NCBI RefSeq assembly: GCF_003268775.1
Contig: NZ_QLSU01000032.1
Span: 1-64,000 of the forward strand
Direction of reading: 5' to 3'
DNA: 64,000 nucleotides
Source: Paraburkholderia unamae
GTDB lineage: Bacteria > Pseudomonadota > Gammaproteobacteria > Burkholderiales > Burkholderiaceae
Positions 17,297 through 26,432 of the stretch are shown one piece after another. Below the pieces are notes generated by a model. The model did no database searches. It saw only the letters and a list, made by a program, of their open reading frames with translations, and had not been told where the DNA came from. The position numbers were made by a program, and so were the translations under genes. Position 1 is the first letter of the stretch; each line of letters begins with the position of its first letter.

Positions 17297-17316
17297 TTCT
17301 CACATATCGGTGAGAA
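17297..17316. promoter_or_regulatory. Palindrome TTCTCAC-N6-GTGAGAA, candidate operator
   Basis: Perfect seven-base arms around ATATCG, about 90 nt upstream of the transporter gene. A TTATAC box follows at 17324-17329, so a repressor bound here could block the promoter. Confidence 0.45.
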
Positions 17317-17402
17317 TCCTTCGTTATACGGCGAGCTTCACTCGCCTTACGATACGCGTACTCCCGCGCGCGCAATGCCGTGCTCACCCAGCACCTCCAA
17401 TC

Positions 17403-18341
17403 ATGAATCCCATCGAACTCGCGCAACTCATCGTCCTCGCCGCCCTGTGGGGTGGGTCGTTTCTGTTTATCCGTGTCGGCGTGACCGACTTCGGCGTGGC
17501 GCCGCTGATGGCGCTGCGCGTCGGCATCGGCGCGCTGTTTCTGCTCATCGTGCTGTTCTCGCGACGTCCCGCGCGTGAGGCGATCGGCTCGCTGCGCGAG
17601 CGCGCCTGGCCGCTCTTCGTCGTCGGCATCCTTAATTCGGCCGCGCCTTTCTGTCTGTTCGCATGGGCCGAGCTCACGCTGTCGGCCGGCGTCACGTCCG
17701 TCATCAACGCAACCACGCCGCTGTGGGGCGCCGTGGTTGCGTACTTCTGGCTCAAGGACCGGCTGAGCGGTCTGCGCGTCGTCGGACTTGCGATCGGTTT
17801 CGCGGGTGTGCTGGCGCTGGTCTGGGATCAAATCTCGACGCACGCGGGCGATGGCGCGTCGTCGACGAGCGCGGCGCTCGCCGCACTCGCGGCACTGGTC
17901 GCGGCGGCGCTTTACGGCGTTGCCGCGAGCTACACGAAGCGTCACCTCACGGGCGTCGATCCGCTCACGGTGGCCGCCGGCACGATGACGGGCGCAAGCC
18001 TCGTGCTCGCACCGTTCGCCGTGGCGACCTGGCCGGCCGCGCCCATTTCTCTGCATTCGTGGGCGGCGGTGCTGGGGCTTGGCGTGGCGTGTACGGGCGT
18101 GGCGTATCTGCTGTTCTTCCGGCTGATCGCAGCCATCGGCCCGGCGCGCGCAATTACGGTGACGTTCGTGATTCCGATCTTCGGCATTCTGTGGGGCGCG
18201 CTCTTTCTCGGTGAGCGTGTCTCGATGGGGATGGTCGAGGCGTGCGCCGCGATTCTGGTGGGCACCGCGCTGGCCACCGGTTTCGTGAAGCGTTTGCCTG
18301 GCTTCACGACGCGCCGCAGCGGCGCAGGCGCGGAGCGCTAA
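17403..18341 (+). CDS. DMT superfamily (EamA) transporter
   Basis: A 312-residue inner-membrane protein with two tandem EamA repeats, about ten predicted membrane segments, and the ALWGGSFLFIRVG first helix typical of RhaT/EamA-type exporters. The substrate is unknown; this family exports amino acids, nucleosides or metabolites. ATG 17403 starts directly at the first hydrophobic segment. It is a single-gene unit between the tRNA-Pro terminator and a pair of hairpins, with a palindrome in its promoter region. Confidence 0.88.
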   Translation: MNPIELAQLIVLAALWGGSFLFIRVGVTDFGVAPLMALRVGIGALFLLIVLFSRRPAREAIGSLRERAWPLFVVGILNSAAPFCLFAWAELTLSAGVTSVINATTPLWGAVVAYFWLKDRLSGLRVVGLAIGFAGVLALVWDQISTHAGDGASSTSAALAALAALVAAALYGVAASYTKRHLTGVDPLTVAAGTMTGASLVLAPFAVATWPAAPISLHSWAAVLGLGVACTGVAYLLFFRLIAAIGPARAITVTFVIPIFGILWGALFLGERVSMGMVEACAAILVGTALATGFVKRLPGFTTRRSGAGAER

Positions 18342-18347
18342 ACGATT

Positions 18348-18415
18348 CGGCCCGCGCAAGGCGGGCCGACAGTCAGTGCTTCACGTCAGGCACCCCGCGC
18401 CATCGCGCGGGGTTT
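18348..18415. terminator. Two consecutive hairpins between convergent genes
   Basis: CGGCCCGC/GCGGGCCG (18348-18355, 18361-18368) follows the EamA gene. CCCCGCGC/GCGCGGGG (18393-18400, 18405-18412) with a short TTT tail comes next, just before the stop of the converging MFS gene. Confidence 0.65.
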
Positions 18416-18419
18416 GCCC

Positions 18420-19832
18420 TCAGCCTGCCGCGCGCGGCACGGCCTTCACTTCCTTCTCGCGTCCGAGCGGCAGCGTCGCGACGATCACGGCCCCGAGCAC
18501 GAGTAGCACGGCGGAATAGATGAGCCCTGCGGCGTAGCTGTGCGTCGCATCCTTGAGCCAGCCCACTACGAGCGGATTCGCCGCCGAACTGATATTGCCG
18601 ATCGCGTTGATCACAGCAATGCCAATCGCGCGTGCCTGCGGCGTGAACGCCTGGTCGGGCGTGGTCCAGAAGATCGACATCGCCGTATAGGAGCCCGCCG
18701 AGGCCAGGCATACGCCCAGCAACTGCACGAGCGGTGCGCCGCCTTGCGCGGTCAGCACGCAACCGAAGCCGGAGAGCAGCATCGGCGCGGCGAGGTGCCA
18801 TTTGCGCTCCTGGAGGCGGTCGGAGCGGCGGCCCCAGGCAATCATCGCGACGATGGTCACGAGCTGCGGAATCGTCGCGACGAGGCCCACCGTCACGTTG
18901 CTCGCACCGGCGCTGAAGCCCTTCACGATCAGCGGCGCCCATACGGCGACCATCGCGAGCGTGTTGACGAGGCAGAAGTACGCCGCTGCGAAACGCAGCA
19001 CTACGGGCGAGCGCAGTTGCTGCCAGAGGCCGGGCGGCTGCGTCGGCTGGGTGCCGGGCGTCGTGTGCGCTGCTTGCATGGCGTGCACGGCGTGCATTTC
19101 GCCCGGTTCGGCCAGCGCGGCTTCGAGCGTGCGTTTCTCTTCCGTGCTGAGCCAGCGCGCGGCGCGCGGCGTGTCGTCGAGATAGAAGAACGCCACGCAG
19201 CCGAGCAGCGCCGCCGGCATGCCTTCGAGCACGAAGAGCCATTGCCAGCCCGCGAGCCCCGCGTGGCCGTCGAGCTTGAGGATGTAGCCGGAGACCGCGG
19301 AGCCGAGCGCGGCCGTCACGGGCATGGCGATCATGAAGAGCGCGTTGGCGCGGGCACGCCACGCGCTCGGGAACCAGCAGGTGAGATAGAGCAGCATGCC
19401 GGGCAGAAAGCCCGCCTCGGTCACGCCGACCAGCATGCGCAGCCAGTAGAGCGTGGTGGCGTTGGAGGCGAACATCGTCGCGGTGGAGGCGAGGCCCCAC
19501 GCGATCATGATGAAGCTGATCCAGCGGCGTGCGCCCACGCGTGCGAGCATGAGATTGCCCGGAATGCCGCACGCGATATAAGCCACGTAGAAGAGGGTGG
19601 TGGCGAAGCCGAACTGCGTGCTCGACAGGCCGAGGTCCTTCATCATCGTCAATCCCGCGAAGCCGATGTTGATGCGGTCGAGGAACGAGACGACGAACAG
19701 CAGGAACAGGAAGCCGAGCAGATGGCGCGAGACTTTGCGCGTGACCTGCTCGGTGGCGGCTGCATGGCTGGACTGCGCTTGCGCGCACGATTGCGGCACG
19801 CGCGATGCGTGCCCTTGCGGGATTGGGCTCAT
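18420..19832 (-). CDS. MFS transporter, anion:cation symporter type
   Basis: A 470-residue, twelve-helix major facilitator. LDRINIGFAGLTMMKDLGLS in the first loop is the signature of the ACS family (phthalate, tartrate, 4-hydroxyphenylacetate and sugar-acid carriers). A long cytoplasmic loop in the middle carries a His/Gln/Pro-rich stretch. GGAGACCC precedes ATG 19832. Imports an organic acid by cation symport; the substrate is not predictable, and no catabolic genes adjoin it. Confidence 0.87.
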   Translation of the reverse strand: MSPIPQGHASRVPQSCAQAQSSHAAATEQVTRKVSRHLLGFLFLLFVVSFLDRINIGFAGLTMMKDLGLSSTQFGFATTLFYVAYIACGIPGNLMLARVGARRWISFIMIAWGLASTATMFASNATTLYWLRMLVGVTEAGFLPGMLLYLTCWFPSAWRARANALFMIAMPVTAALGSAVSGYILKLDGHAGLAGWQWLFVLEGMPAALLGCVAFFYLDDTPRAARWLSTEEKRTLEAALAEPGEMHAVHAMQAAHTTPGTQPTQPPGLWQQLRSPVVLRFAAAYFCLVNTLAMVAVWAPLIVKGFSAGASNVTVGLVATIPQLVTIVAMIAWGRRSDRLQERKWHLAAPMLLSGFGCVLTAQGGAPLVQLLGVCLASAGSYTAMSIFWTTPDQAFTPQARAIGIAVINAIGNISSAANPLVVGWLKDATHSYAAGLIYSAVLLVLGAVIVATLPLGREKEVKAVPRAAG

Positions 19833-20325
19833 GGGTCTCCTCCGAAGCACCGGGACGTGAGCGGGGCAAGGGTTATGCCGTTGTTGTTTGCCGCGGATCA
19901 CAATTCAGGCGGATTATGCGAGGGCCCTGGGCGTTGTCTGTCCTCAATTTGGGTACAACGCACGATTGAACGTCCCAACAGTGCGATGGCAGCACTCGCG
20001 GCAATAGCGGCAATGCCATCAACAGCGGCCTATGCCTGTTGCCGGAAATGCCTCCGCAGAATGGCCGGTCCTCGCCATTTATCCCATGCAGTCGTTAGAA
20101 AGAAAGCGATGGGTCAAGAAGCGCGTATGCGCTCCGGGCATGCCTGGCTCCCGCCAGGATTGTGTGGGCGCGGTAACGGGCACCTTCATTTTTCGAGGCT
20201 ACACTCCCGACTGATAGGTGCGCCGGTCATTAGTGAACATGTGTGCTTTTGGCTGTCATTCGCACTGCCGTAGTCGATAGGCTTTATCCAGCGCGTCGTG
20301 CCGGATCGTTCGAGTCGGGGCAAAC
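19833..20325. other. Intergenic region without a recognised gene
   Basis: The 493-bp divergent region between the MFS gene and pagL should hold both promoters. CATAAT on the minus strand near 19915 and TACACT on the plus strand near 20200 are weak -10 candidates. No open frame with a ribosome site and plausible protein sequence was seen. Confidence 0.4.
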
Positions 20326-20895
20326 GTGAGACCAGGAAAGTCGGCCTGGCGGGGCCGGATCGTGAGCGGGGCGGCCGCCGCGTGCTGCGCGTTCGCCGCG
20401 GTCAGCGCCCATGCGGAGAATACGTTCGGCATCCAGTTCGGCGCGGGCGTTGCGGATAACGACGTGAAGAAGCTCGACCTCGGCCTCGTGTGGGATCCGA
20501 GTCTGCAATGGTGGCACTTCGGCGGCTATCACTTCACGCTGGTGGGCGAGGCGCACGTCGCGTACTGGAAGCTCGACGACCCCAACGCCATCTATGCCAA
20601 CACCTGGGAATTCGGTTTGACGCCGGTTTTTCGCATCATCAAGGATACCGGCTGGTTCAAGCCCTTTTTCGAGGCGGGCATCGGCATCCGTTTCCTCTCG
20701 CACGTGCGCCAGACGCCGTTTCGCACGATGTCGTCGTCGTTCCAGTTCGCCGACGTGGTGGGCGTGGGCGCGCAGTTCGGCGAGCACGGCAACTATCAGT
20801 TGGGATTTCGCTTCGAGCACATTTCGAATGCGGACATCGAGCAGCCGGACCCCGGCCTGAACTTCAGCCAGATCTATTTCCAGTACAACTTCTAG
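20326..20895 (+). CDS. pagL: PagL-type lipid A 3-O-deacylase
   Basis: A 189-residue outer-membrane protein with a signal peptide ending near AVSAHA (residue 30) and alternating beta-barrel segments, ending in the aromatic FQYNF typical of barrel proteins. The PagL motif F-x-H-x-S-N is FEHISN, giving His165 and Ser167. At the spacing of the third triad residue (Glu140 of the Pseudomonas enzyme, as I recall it) this protein has Asn179, so the acid may be replaced. It would remove the 3-O acyl chain of lipid A and remodel the outer membrane. GTG 20326 is the start. A hairpin overlapping the stop may end transcription. Confidence 0.83.
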   Translation: MRPGKSAWRGRIVSGAAAACCAFAAVSAHAENTFGIQFGAGVADNDVKKLDLGLVWDPSLQWWHFGGYHFTLVGEAHVAYWKLDDPNAIYANTWEFGLTPVFRIIKDTGWFKPFFEAGIGIRFLSHVRQTPFRTMSSSFQFADVVGVGAQFGEHGNYQLGFRFEHISNADIEQPDPGLNFSQIYFQYNF

Positions 20896-20933
20896 CGCGG
20901 CAGCGCCCGCACGGGTGCGTGCTAGAATTTTTT
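20891..20933 (+). terminator. Probable terminator overlapping the pagL stop
   Basis: TCTAGC and GCTAGA form the base of an imperfect hairpin with inner CCCG/CGGG pairing, followed by six T at 20928-20933. The TAG stop of pagL is part of the 5' arm. Confidence 0.55.
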
Positions 20934-20992
20934 CGTATGCCGCCTGTTGCGCGGCGGCCATTCGCCGCACGAGCGGCTGCATGGAGGTTCCC

Positions 20993-21313
20993 GTGCCCGC
21001 AGGCAGTCAACTCACGCTCTACACGAGCCGCAAGCACAAGAAGGGCCACAAGTCCGCGGTCTCGTGGATCATCGACATCGCGCGCGCCCAGGGCTGTTTC
21101 GGCATCACCGTGCTGGAAGGCTATGAAGGTCTCGATGCCCACGGCAAGCTGCACGCCGCTCACTTCTTCGATCTGGCCGACGAACCGGCCGTAGTGCTGA
21201 TCGTCGCCGACGAGCCCAGCATCGACGCGCTCCTCGTCACGCTGGAAGCGGGCGGCATCGAGCTTTTCTATACCCGCAGCGCGATCGAGTACGGCCGCCT
21301 CGCCGGCGCCTGA
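20993..21313 (+). CDS. DUF190 domain-containing protein
   Basis: A 106-residue protein of the DUF190 family, a PII-like ferredoxin fold, with the conserved LTLYTSRKHKKGHKS opening and the FFDLADEPAVVLIVADE strand region. GTG 20993 is chosen because a perfect GGAGG lies five bases upstream (20983-20987); the in-frame ATG at 20981 would place the ribosome site inside the gene. Family members are small cytoplasmic proteins of uncertain, possibly ligand-sensing function, often near ion channels or transporters. No partner is evident here. Confidence 0.8.
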   Translation: MPAGSQLTLYTSRKHKKGHKSAVSWIIDIARAQGCFGITVLEGYEGLDAHGKLHAAHFFDLADEPAVVLIVADEPSIDALLVTLEAGGIELFYTRSAIEYGRLAGA

Positions 21314-21512
21314 GCGTTTGCGCTCCCAGGCTTCGGCGCCGCGCGCTTTGCGGCGGCGGCAGTATCGTGCACGCCCCCCTGTCAAGTGAGTTCCGGTCGT
21401 TTCTCCCAACCCGTTACACTGTGGGCTTTGGTGCGGTGCACCACGCGCCGCATGACCGGCATTTTCCATAGGCGACACGCCGGCGTCGCAGACAAGGAGT
21501 GAGGAGCGAAGG

Positions 21513-22373
21513 ATGGCAATCGAATCTGTAGGGATCGTGGGCGCGGGCACGATGGGCAACGGCATTGCTCAGGCGGTGGCGGTGGCGGGGCTCAAGGCGG
21601 TGATGATCGACGTGACCGACGCGGCGCTCGCCAAGGGCGTCGCCGCGCTCACGCACAGCCTCGAGCGGCTCGTCTCGAAGGGCAAGCTCGATGCCGGCGT
21701 GCGCGATGCCGCGCTCGCGCGCATCGAGACGTCCACCGATTACCAGCGCCTGTCCGGCGTCGATCTCGTGATCGAGGCGGCGACCGAGAACGCCGAGCTC
21801 AAGACGCGCATCCTCAAGCAGATCGAGGCCGCGGCCCGCCCCGACGCGATCATCGCTTCGAACACCTCGTCGATCTCGATCACGGCGCTCGCCACGACGC
21901 TCGCCGACCCGTCGCGCTTCATCGGCATGCACTTCTTCAATCCCGTGCCGATGATGCCGCTCGTCGAAGTGATTCGCGGCCTGCAAACGAGCCCGCAGGT
22001 GGCCGAGTCGGTGCGCGAGATGGCGGTGCGCCTCGAAAAGACGCCGATCGCCGTGAAGAACGCCCCCGGCTTCGTCGTGAACCGCATTCTGGTGCCGATG
22101 ATCAACGAAGCGTTTTTCGTGCTCGCGGAAGGCATTGCGAGCGCCGAGGAAATCGACGCGGGCATGAAGCTTGGCGCCAATCATCCGATCGGCCCGCTCG
22201 CGCTGGCGGACCTGATCGGCCTCGACGTGTGCCTGTCGGTGATGGACGTGTTCCTCAAGGACTTCGGCGATTCGAAGTATCGTGCCTGTCCGCTGCTGCG
22301 TGAAAAGGTCGCGGCGGGTCAGCTCGGCCGCAAGACCGGCCGCGGCGTGTATCAGTACGACAAGGTGTCCTGA
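21513..22373 (+). CDS. 3-hydroxyacyl-CoA (3-hydroxybutyryl-CoA) dehydrogenase
   Basis: A 286-residue stand-alone dehydrogenase. The NAD-binding GAGTMGNGIAQ is at about residues 9-19; the catalytic region FIGMHFFNPVPMMPLVEV carries the His of the His-Glu pair; the C-terminal dimerisation domain contains HPIGPLALADLIGLD. It oxidises (S)-3-hydroxybutyryl-CoA to acetoacetyl-CoA, as Hbd, or 3-hydroxyadipyl-CoA as PaaH. A strong AAGGAGTGAGGAG ribosome region precedes ATG 21513. No phenylacetate genes adjoin it, so butyryl-CoA or PHB-related metabolism is favoured and would link to scoAB. Confidence 0.92.
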   Translation: MAIESVGIVGAGTMGNGIAQAVAVAGLKAVMIDVTDAALAKGVAALTHSLERLVSKGKLDAGVRDAALARIETSTDYQRLSGVDLVIEAATENAELKTRILKQIEAAARPDAIIASNTSSISITALATTLADPSRFIGMHFFNPVPMMPLVEVIRGLQTSPQVAESVREMAVRLEKTPIAVKNAPGFVVNRILVPMINEAFFVLAEGIASAEEIDAGMKLGANHPIGPLALADLIGLDVCLSVMDVFLKDFGDSKYRACPLLREKVAAGQLGRKTGRGVYQYDKVS

Positions 22374-22397
22374 TCCACGCCGGCGCGGCACCCGGCT

Positions 22398-23495
22398 TCA
22401 GGTGAGCACGCTCACCTGATACTGCGTGACCTGGCGGTACGGTTTGCCAGGCTGTAGCACCACCTCTTCGCACGCGGGCGCTTCCATGTTGATCTGGTTC
22501 GGGAAACCGCCTGCTTCCAGACACAGCCCCGCGTAGCGCACGCACGGCGCGCCCCGGCGCGCCGGCTGTCCTTCCAGATAGTTCCCCGTATAAAGCTGCA
22601 AGCCGCGCTGGTCGGTCGAGACGGCGAGCTCGCGCCCGCTGCCCGGCTCGTAGACGCGCGCCACGGTGCGCAGCGGCCAGCGGCCCGTCGCCGCGTGCAG
22701 CGTGCCCGCCGTGTTTTCCGGCGCGCGCAGCACATAGCAGTGGTCGAATCCGTGCGCGCGGGCGAGCTGCGCGTGCGGCCAGTCGAGCCGCGCGCCGAGC
22801 GGCGCGCCGTGGCGGAAATCGAACGCGCTGCCCGAGACGTCGGCGATGCGCACGGGAATCATCTGAAGATCGACTTCGAGGAACGCGTCCGCATCGATCG
22901 TGAGCACGTGGCCGCGAATATCGGCGCCCGGCTCGCCCGTCAGATTGAAGTAGCCGTGGCTCGTGAGATTGAGCGGCGTGGGCGCGTCGCTCACGCCCTC
23001 GTATTCGATCGTGAGCGTGCCGTCGTCGTCGAGCGTATAGCGCACCTGCACGCCGACATTGCCGGGAAAACCGCCGTCGCCTTCGGGCGAGTCGAGGCGC
23101 AGCAGCAGCGAGCCGCGGTCGTCTTCCACCTGCCAGAGCTGCCGGTGAAAGCCGTTCGCGCCGCCATGCAGCAGATTGCCGTTCTCGTTGCGATCGAGTG
23201 CATAGTCGATGCCGGCGAGCGTGAAGCGCGCCCCGGCGATGCGGTTGGCCCAGCGGCCGACCAGCCCTCCCATGTAGGTGGTCGCTTCGAGGTAGGCGGC
23301 GGGCGTGTCGTGACCGAGCAGGATGTCCGCGAGGCGGCCCGCGCGGTCCGGCGCGAGCCATGAGACGAGCGTCGCGCCGAGGTCGCTGACCGTCACCTTC
23401 ATGCCTTGCGCGTTGCGCAGCGTGTAGAGCCGGACGGCGTCGCCGCCGGGCAGTGCGCCCCACGGCCCGGAAGTCAGTTGGGCAAGACTGTTCAT
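22398..23495 (-). CDS. galM: Aldose 1-epimerase
   Basis: A 365-residue mutarotase. The catalytic His is in LTSHGYFNLTG and the catalytic Glu in GLCLEAGGFPNQIN near the C-terminus. The N-terminal half has the family GGLVGRWANRIAGARF segment. It equilibrates alpha and beta anomers of aldoses. It sits directly downstream of xylR on the same strand and next to xylA, so it probably serves xylose use by supplying the alpha-anomer preferred by the isomerase. No good ribosome site precedes ATG 23495. The frame is open further upstream, but those codons overlap xylR in another frame. Confidence 0.92.
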   Translation of the reverse strand: MNSLAQLTSGPWGALPGGDAVRLYTLRNAQGMKVTVSDLGATLVSWLAPDRAGRLADILLGHDTPAAYLEATTYMGGLVGRWANRIAGARFTLAGIDYALDRNENGNLLHGGANGFHRQLWQVEDDRGSLLLRLDSPEGDGGFPGNVGVQVRYTLDDDGTLTIEYEGVSDAPTPLNLTSHGYFNLTGEPGADIRGHVLTIDADAFLEVDLQMIPVRIADVSGSAFDFRHGAPLGARLDWPHAQLARAHGFDHCYVLRAPENTAGTLHAATGRWPLRTVARVYEPGSGRELAVSTDQRGLQLYTGNYLEGQPARRGAPCVRYAGLCLEAGGFPNQINMEAPACEEVVLQPGKPYRQVTQYQVSVLT

Positions 23496-23556
23496 GAGGT
23501 GAAGTGGAAAGTGAGCAGTAAAGGTAGCCTGAATGACCGGGCGGACAATGCCGCCT

Positions 23557-24771
23557 TCAAGGTGTGGACACGCGCGCGCCGGATGCGTTCGCCACGCGGT
23601 CCTGATATTCGCGCGGCGTGCAGCCCAGCTCGCGCCGGAACACCGCATACATGTACTGCAACGACGTGAAGCCGCAGCGGATCGCCACCTCGGCGCTCGC
23701 GGCGTCGCGGCTCGCGAGCATGGCCTTCGCCGCGTCGAGTTTGTGGCGCAGGATCTCCTGGTGGACCGTGCACTGGAGTTCACGCCGGAAATATTCTTCC
23801 AGCGACGAGCGCGACACGCCCACATAGTCGGCCACCTGCTCGGTCTTGATCCCCTGGCAGGCGTACTGGCGGATGAAATGGCGCGCGCGCATGACATGCG
23901 GGCTCGACAGCGGTTCATGGCGGGTCGATTCGAGCACATTGATGCCGACCGGCGGAACCAGAATGCGTTGTCCCGGAAAACGTGCACCGCGTAGCATCTG
24001 GTGCAGCAGGTGCGCGGCCGTCTTGCCCATTTCCTCGGTCCCCTGGATCACTGACGAAAGCGGAATGCGTGTGAGCGTGCGGGTGAGCGGGTCGTTGTCG
24101 ATACCGATGATCGCCACCTGCTCGGGCACCGCGATGCCGTGGATGAGGCAAGCCTGAAGCAAATGCCGCGCCCGCGCGTCGGTCACGGCGATCACGCCCA
24201 CCGGCTTGGGCAGGCTATGCAGCCAGACGCTCAATTGTTCGACGGCCTGGTTCCACGCGACCGCGCTCGTGGCCAGCCCGCGGTACACCGGCGCCGCCAT
24301 GCCTTCCTCGCGCGCGAGCGCCTGGAACGCCAGTTCGCGCTCCTGCGCCCAGCGGTTTTCCTGTGCGACGGGCAAGCTGTACATGGCGAGATTGGGCAAG
24401 CCTGCGCCGATCAGGTGCGTCAACGCGAGCGAGACCAGCTTGCGGTTGTCGGTCGCGATATAGGGCAGTTCGGCCGGGTACTGCGTCGCGTCCTCGAACG
24501 ACGAGCCCACGGCCACCACCGGCAGCGGGCAGCCGCGCAGCGCGTCGGCCACGGCGGGGTCGTCGAAGTCGGCGATGATGCCGTCGCCGTCGAAGCGCTC
24601 GATGCCGGCAAGGCGGCAGCGGAAGTCTTCTTCCAGAAAGAGGTCCCACGCCACGCGTGTGGAGCGCAAATAGTGGCCGATGCCGGCAATGATCTCGCGG
24701 TCGTAGACCTTGTTGGCGTTGAAGAGCAGCGCAATGCGGTGAGGCGTCTGGGAAGCGGGGGCGCGGGTCAT
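23557..24771 (-). CDS. xylR: Xylose operon transcriptional activator, AraC type
   Basis: A 404-residue XylR, close to the 392 residues of the E. coli protein. A LacI/periplasmic-binding-like sensor domain (about 10-280, IALLFNANKVYDREIIAGIGHYLR at its start, abbreviated: IALLFNANKVYDREI) is followed by a C-terminal AraC helix-turn-helix pair (about 295-395, ending QYMYAVFRRELGCTPREYQDR). It binds D-xylose and activates xyl transcription. It is divergent from xylA across a 309-bp region holding the shared xyl motif. The ATG at 24771 lies at the start of the conserved sensor domain. Confidence 0.94.
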   Translation of the reverse strand: MTRAPASQTPHRIALLFNANKVYDREIIAGIGHYLRSTRVAWDLFLEEDFRCRLAGIERFDGDGIIADFDDPAVADALRGCPLPVVAVGSSFEDATQYPAELPYIATDNRKLVSLALTHLIGAGLPNLAMYSLPVAQENRWAQERELAFQALAREEGMAAPVYRGLATSAVAWNQAVEQLSVWLHSLPKPVGVIAVTDARARHLLQACLIHGIAVPEQVAIIGIDNDPLTRTLTRIPLSSVIQGTEEMGKTAAHLLHQMLRGARFPGQRILVPPVGINVLESTRHEPLSSPHVMRARHFIRQYACQGIKTEQVADYVGVSRSSLEEYFRRELQCTVHQEILRHKLDAAKAMLASRDAASAEVAIRCGFTSLQYMYAVFRRELGCTPREYQDRVANASGARVSTP

Positions 24772-25080
24772 ATCGTTTCGGCGGCGTACGGGCGGGCGAG
24801 GTGCGCGCGCGTTCGCTGCCATGTCTCCGGTTCGGGCGCGGTGCATGCCGCCAGGCGCCGCGCTACGATGTCTCTCACGCCAGTGGCGCGTCGTTTTAAG
24901 CGTCGGGTTATTTTAGGCCCACATGCGGGCTTGCGGGCGTAACGGTTGCGTGCGTCGGCAGGAAACATTAAAGGTCTCACGCAATTTCGCAATTGCCGCG
25001 CTTTGCGCACAGCGGGCAGTATGGCGTCACACAGACCGGTGTGCGCCACGCCGCTGCGCCGCAACAACCTTGGAGACATC
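24772..25080. promoter_or_regulatory. xylA: xylR-xylA divergent regulatory region
   Basis: A 309-bp region without a gene. At 24963-25007 it carries AAACATTA, 11 variable bases, CAATTTCGCAATTGC, 5 bases and TTTGCG. The same arrangement with identical spacing recurs at 26433-26477 before xylB. Within it, GCAATT and AATTGC (24981-24986, 24991-24996) form an inverted repeat around TCGC. XylR is the obvious candidate reader. A GGAGA ribosome site lies just before xylA. Confidence 0.7.
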
Positions 25081-26403
25081 ATGTCGTATTTCGAATCCAT
25101 CCCCGCAATTCGATACGAAGGCCCGCAATCGGACAACCCGCTTGCGTACCATCATTACGATCGGACGAAGAAGGTGCTCGGCAAGACGCTCGAAGAGCAC
25201 CTGCGCATCGCCGTGTGCTACTGGCATTCGTTCGTCTGGCCCGGTAACGATATTTTCGGGCAGGCGGCGTTTCACAGGCCGTGGCAGCAGCCGGGCGACG
25301 CCATGGAGCGCGCGCGCCAGAAGGCCGACGCCGCGTTCGAGTTTTTCACGAAACTCGGTACACCTTACTATACGTTCCACGACACCGATGTCGCGCCCGA
25401 GGGCAAGAACCTGAAGGACTACACGGAGAATTTCAAGCGCGTGGTCGACTACCTCGGCGAGCGTCAGCAGGCGAGCGGCGTGAAGCTGCTCTGGGGCACT
25501 GCGAACCTTTTTTCCAATCCGCGCTATGCGGGCGGGGCGGCGACGAATCCCAATCCCGAAGTTTTCGCCTATGCCGCAACCCAGGTCTGCCATGCGCTCG
25601 ACGCCACGCGCAAGCTCGGCGGTGAAAACTACGTGCTGTGGGGCGGTCGCGAGGGCTACGAGACGCTGCTCAACACCGACCTGAAGCGCGAGCGCGATCA
25701 GTTCGCGCGCTTTCTTTCGATGGTGGTCGAGCACAAGCAGCGCACGGGCTTCACGGGCACGCTGCTGATCGAGCCCAAGCCGCAGGAGCCGACCAAGCAC
25801 CAATACGACTATGACGTGGCGACGGTGCACGGTTTCCTCACGCAATACGGCTTGCAGAATGAGATCCGCGTGAATATCGAGGCGAATCACGCGACGCTCG
25901 CGGGTCACTCGTTCCATCACGAGATTGCGACGGCCTACGCGCTGGGCATCTTCGGCAGCGTCGACGCAAATCGCGGCGACCCGCAAAACGGTTGGGACAC
26001 CGATCAGTTTCCCAACAGTGTCGAAGAACTCACGCTCGCGTTCTACGAGATCCTGCGCCACGGTGGCTTCACCACGGGCGGCATGAACTTCGACGCGAAA
26101 GTGCGCCGCCCGAGCATCGATCCTGAAGACTTGTTCTACGGCCACGTCGGCGCGATCGACGTGCTCGCGCTCGCGCTGGAGCGCGCGGCCGTGCTCGTGG
26201 AAAACGACCGGCTTGAGCAGTTCCGCAGCCAGCGCTACGCGGGCTGGGACAGCGAGTTCGGGCGCAAGATTCTCTCGGGCGGCTATTCGCTTTCGTCGCT
26301 CGCCGCCGACGCGCTTGCGCACGGCATGAATCCGCAGCACGTGAGCGGCCAGCAGGAGCGGCTCGAAAACGTCGTGAATCAGGCGATCTACGGTCAGCGC
26401 TAG
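25081..26403 (+). CDS. xylA: Xylose isomerase
   Basis: A 440-residue class II xylose isomerase, identical in length to the E. coli enzyme. The catalytic region has VCYWHSFVWPGNDIFG and the metal ligands around LIEPKPQEPTKHQYDYD (Glu), NIEANHATLAGHSFHHE (Glu, His) and GSVDANRGDPQNGWDTD (Asp). It converts D-xylose to D-xylulose in the cytoplasm using Mg, Mn or Co. This shows that the strain uses the isomerase route, as opposed to the oxidative Weimberg/Dahms routes for which no genes are seen here. xylB follows after 111 bp with its own copy of the xyl motif. Confidence 0.97.
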   Translation: MSYFESIPAIRYEGPQSDNPLAYHHYDRTKKVLGKTLEEHLRIAVCYWHSFVWPGNDIFGQAAFHRPWQQPGDAMERARQKADAAFEFFTKLGTPYYTFHDTDVAPEGKNLKDYTENFKRVVDYLGERQQASGVKLLWGTANLFSNPRYAGGAATNPNPEVFAYAATQVCHALDATRKLGGENYVLWGGREGYETLLNTDLKRERDQFARFLSMVVEHKQRTGFTGTLLIEPKPQEPTKHQYDYDVATVHGFLTQYGLQNEIRVNIEANHATLAGHSFHHEIATAYALGIFGSVDANRGDPQNGWDTDQFPNSVEELTLAFYEILRHGGFTTGGMNFDAKVRRPSIDPEDLFYGHVGAIDVLALALERAAVLVENDRLEQFRSQRYAGWDSEFGRKILSGGYSLSSLAADALAHGMNPQHVSGQQERLENVVNQAIYGQR

Positions 26404-26432
26404 GCGCGCCACGGCGCGTGCAAGCCGCGAAA

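Noticed and set aside
22398..23987. Longer 529-codon version of the aldose epimerase
   Set aside because: The extra N-terminal part overlaps xylR on the same strand in another frame and has no homology-like features; the family starts near 23495.
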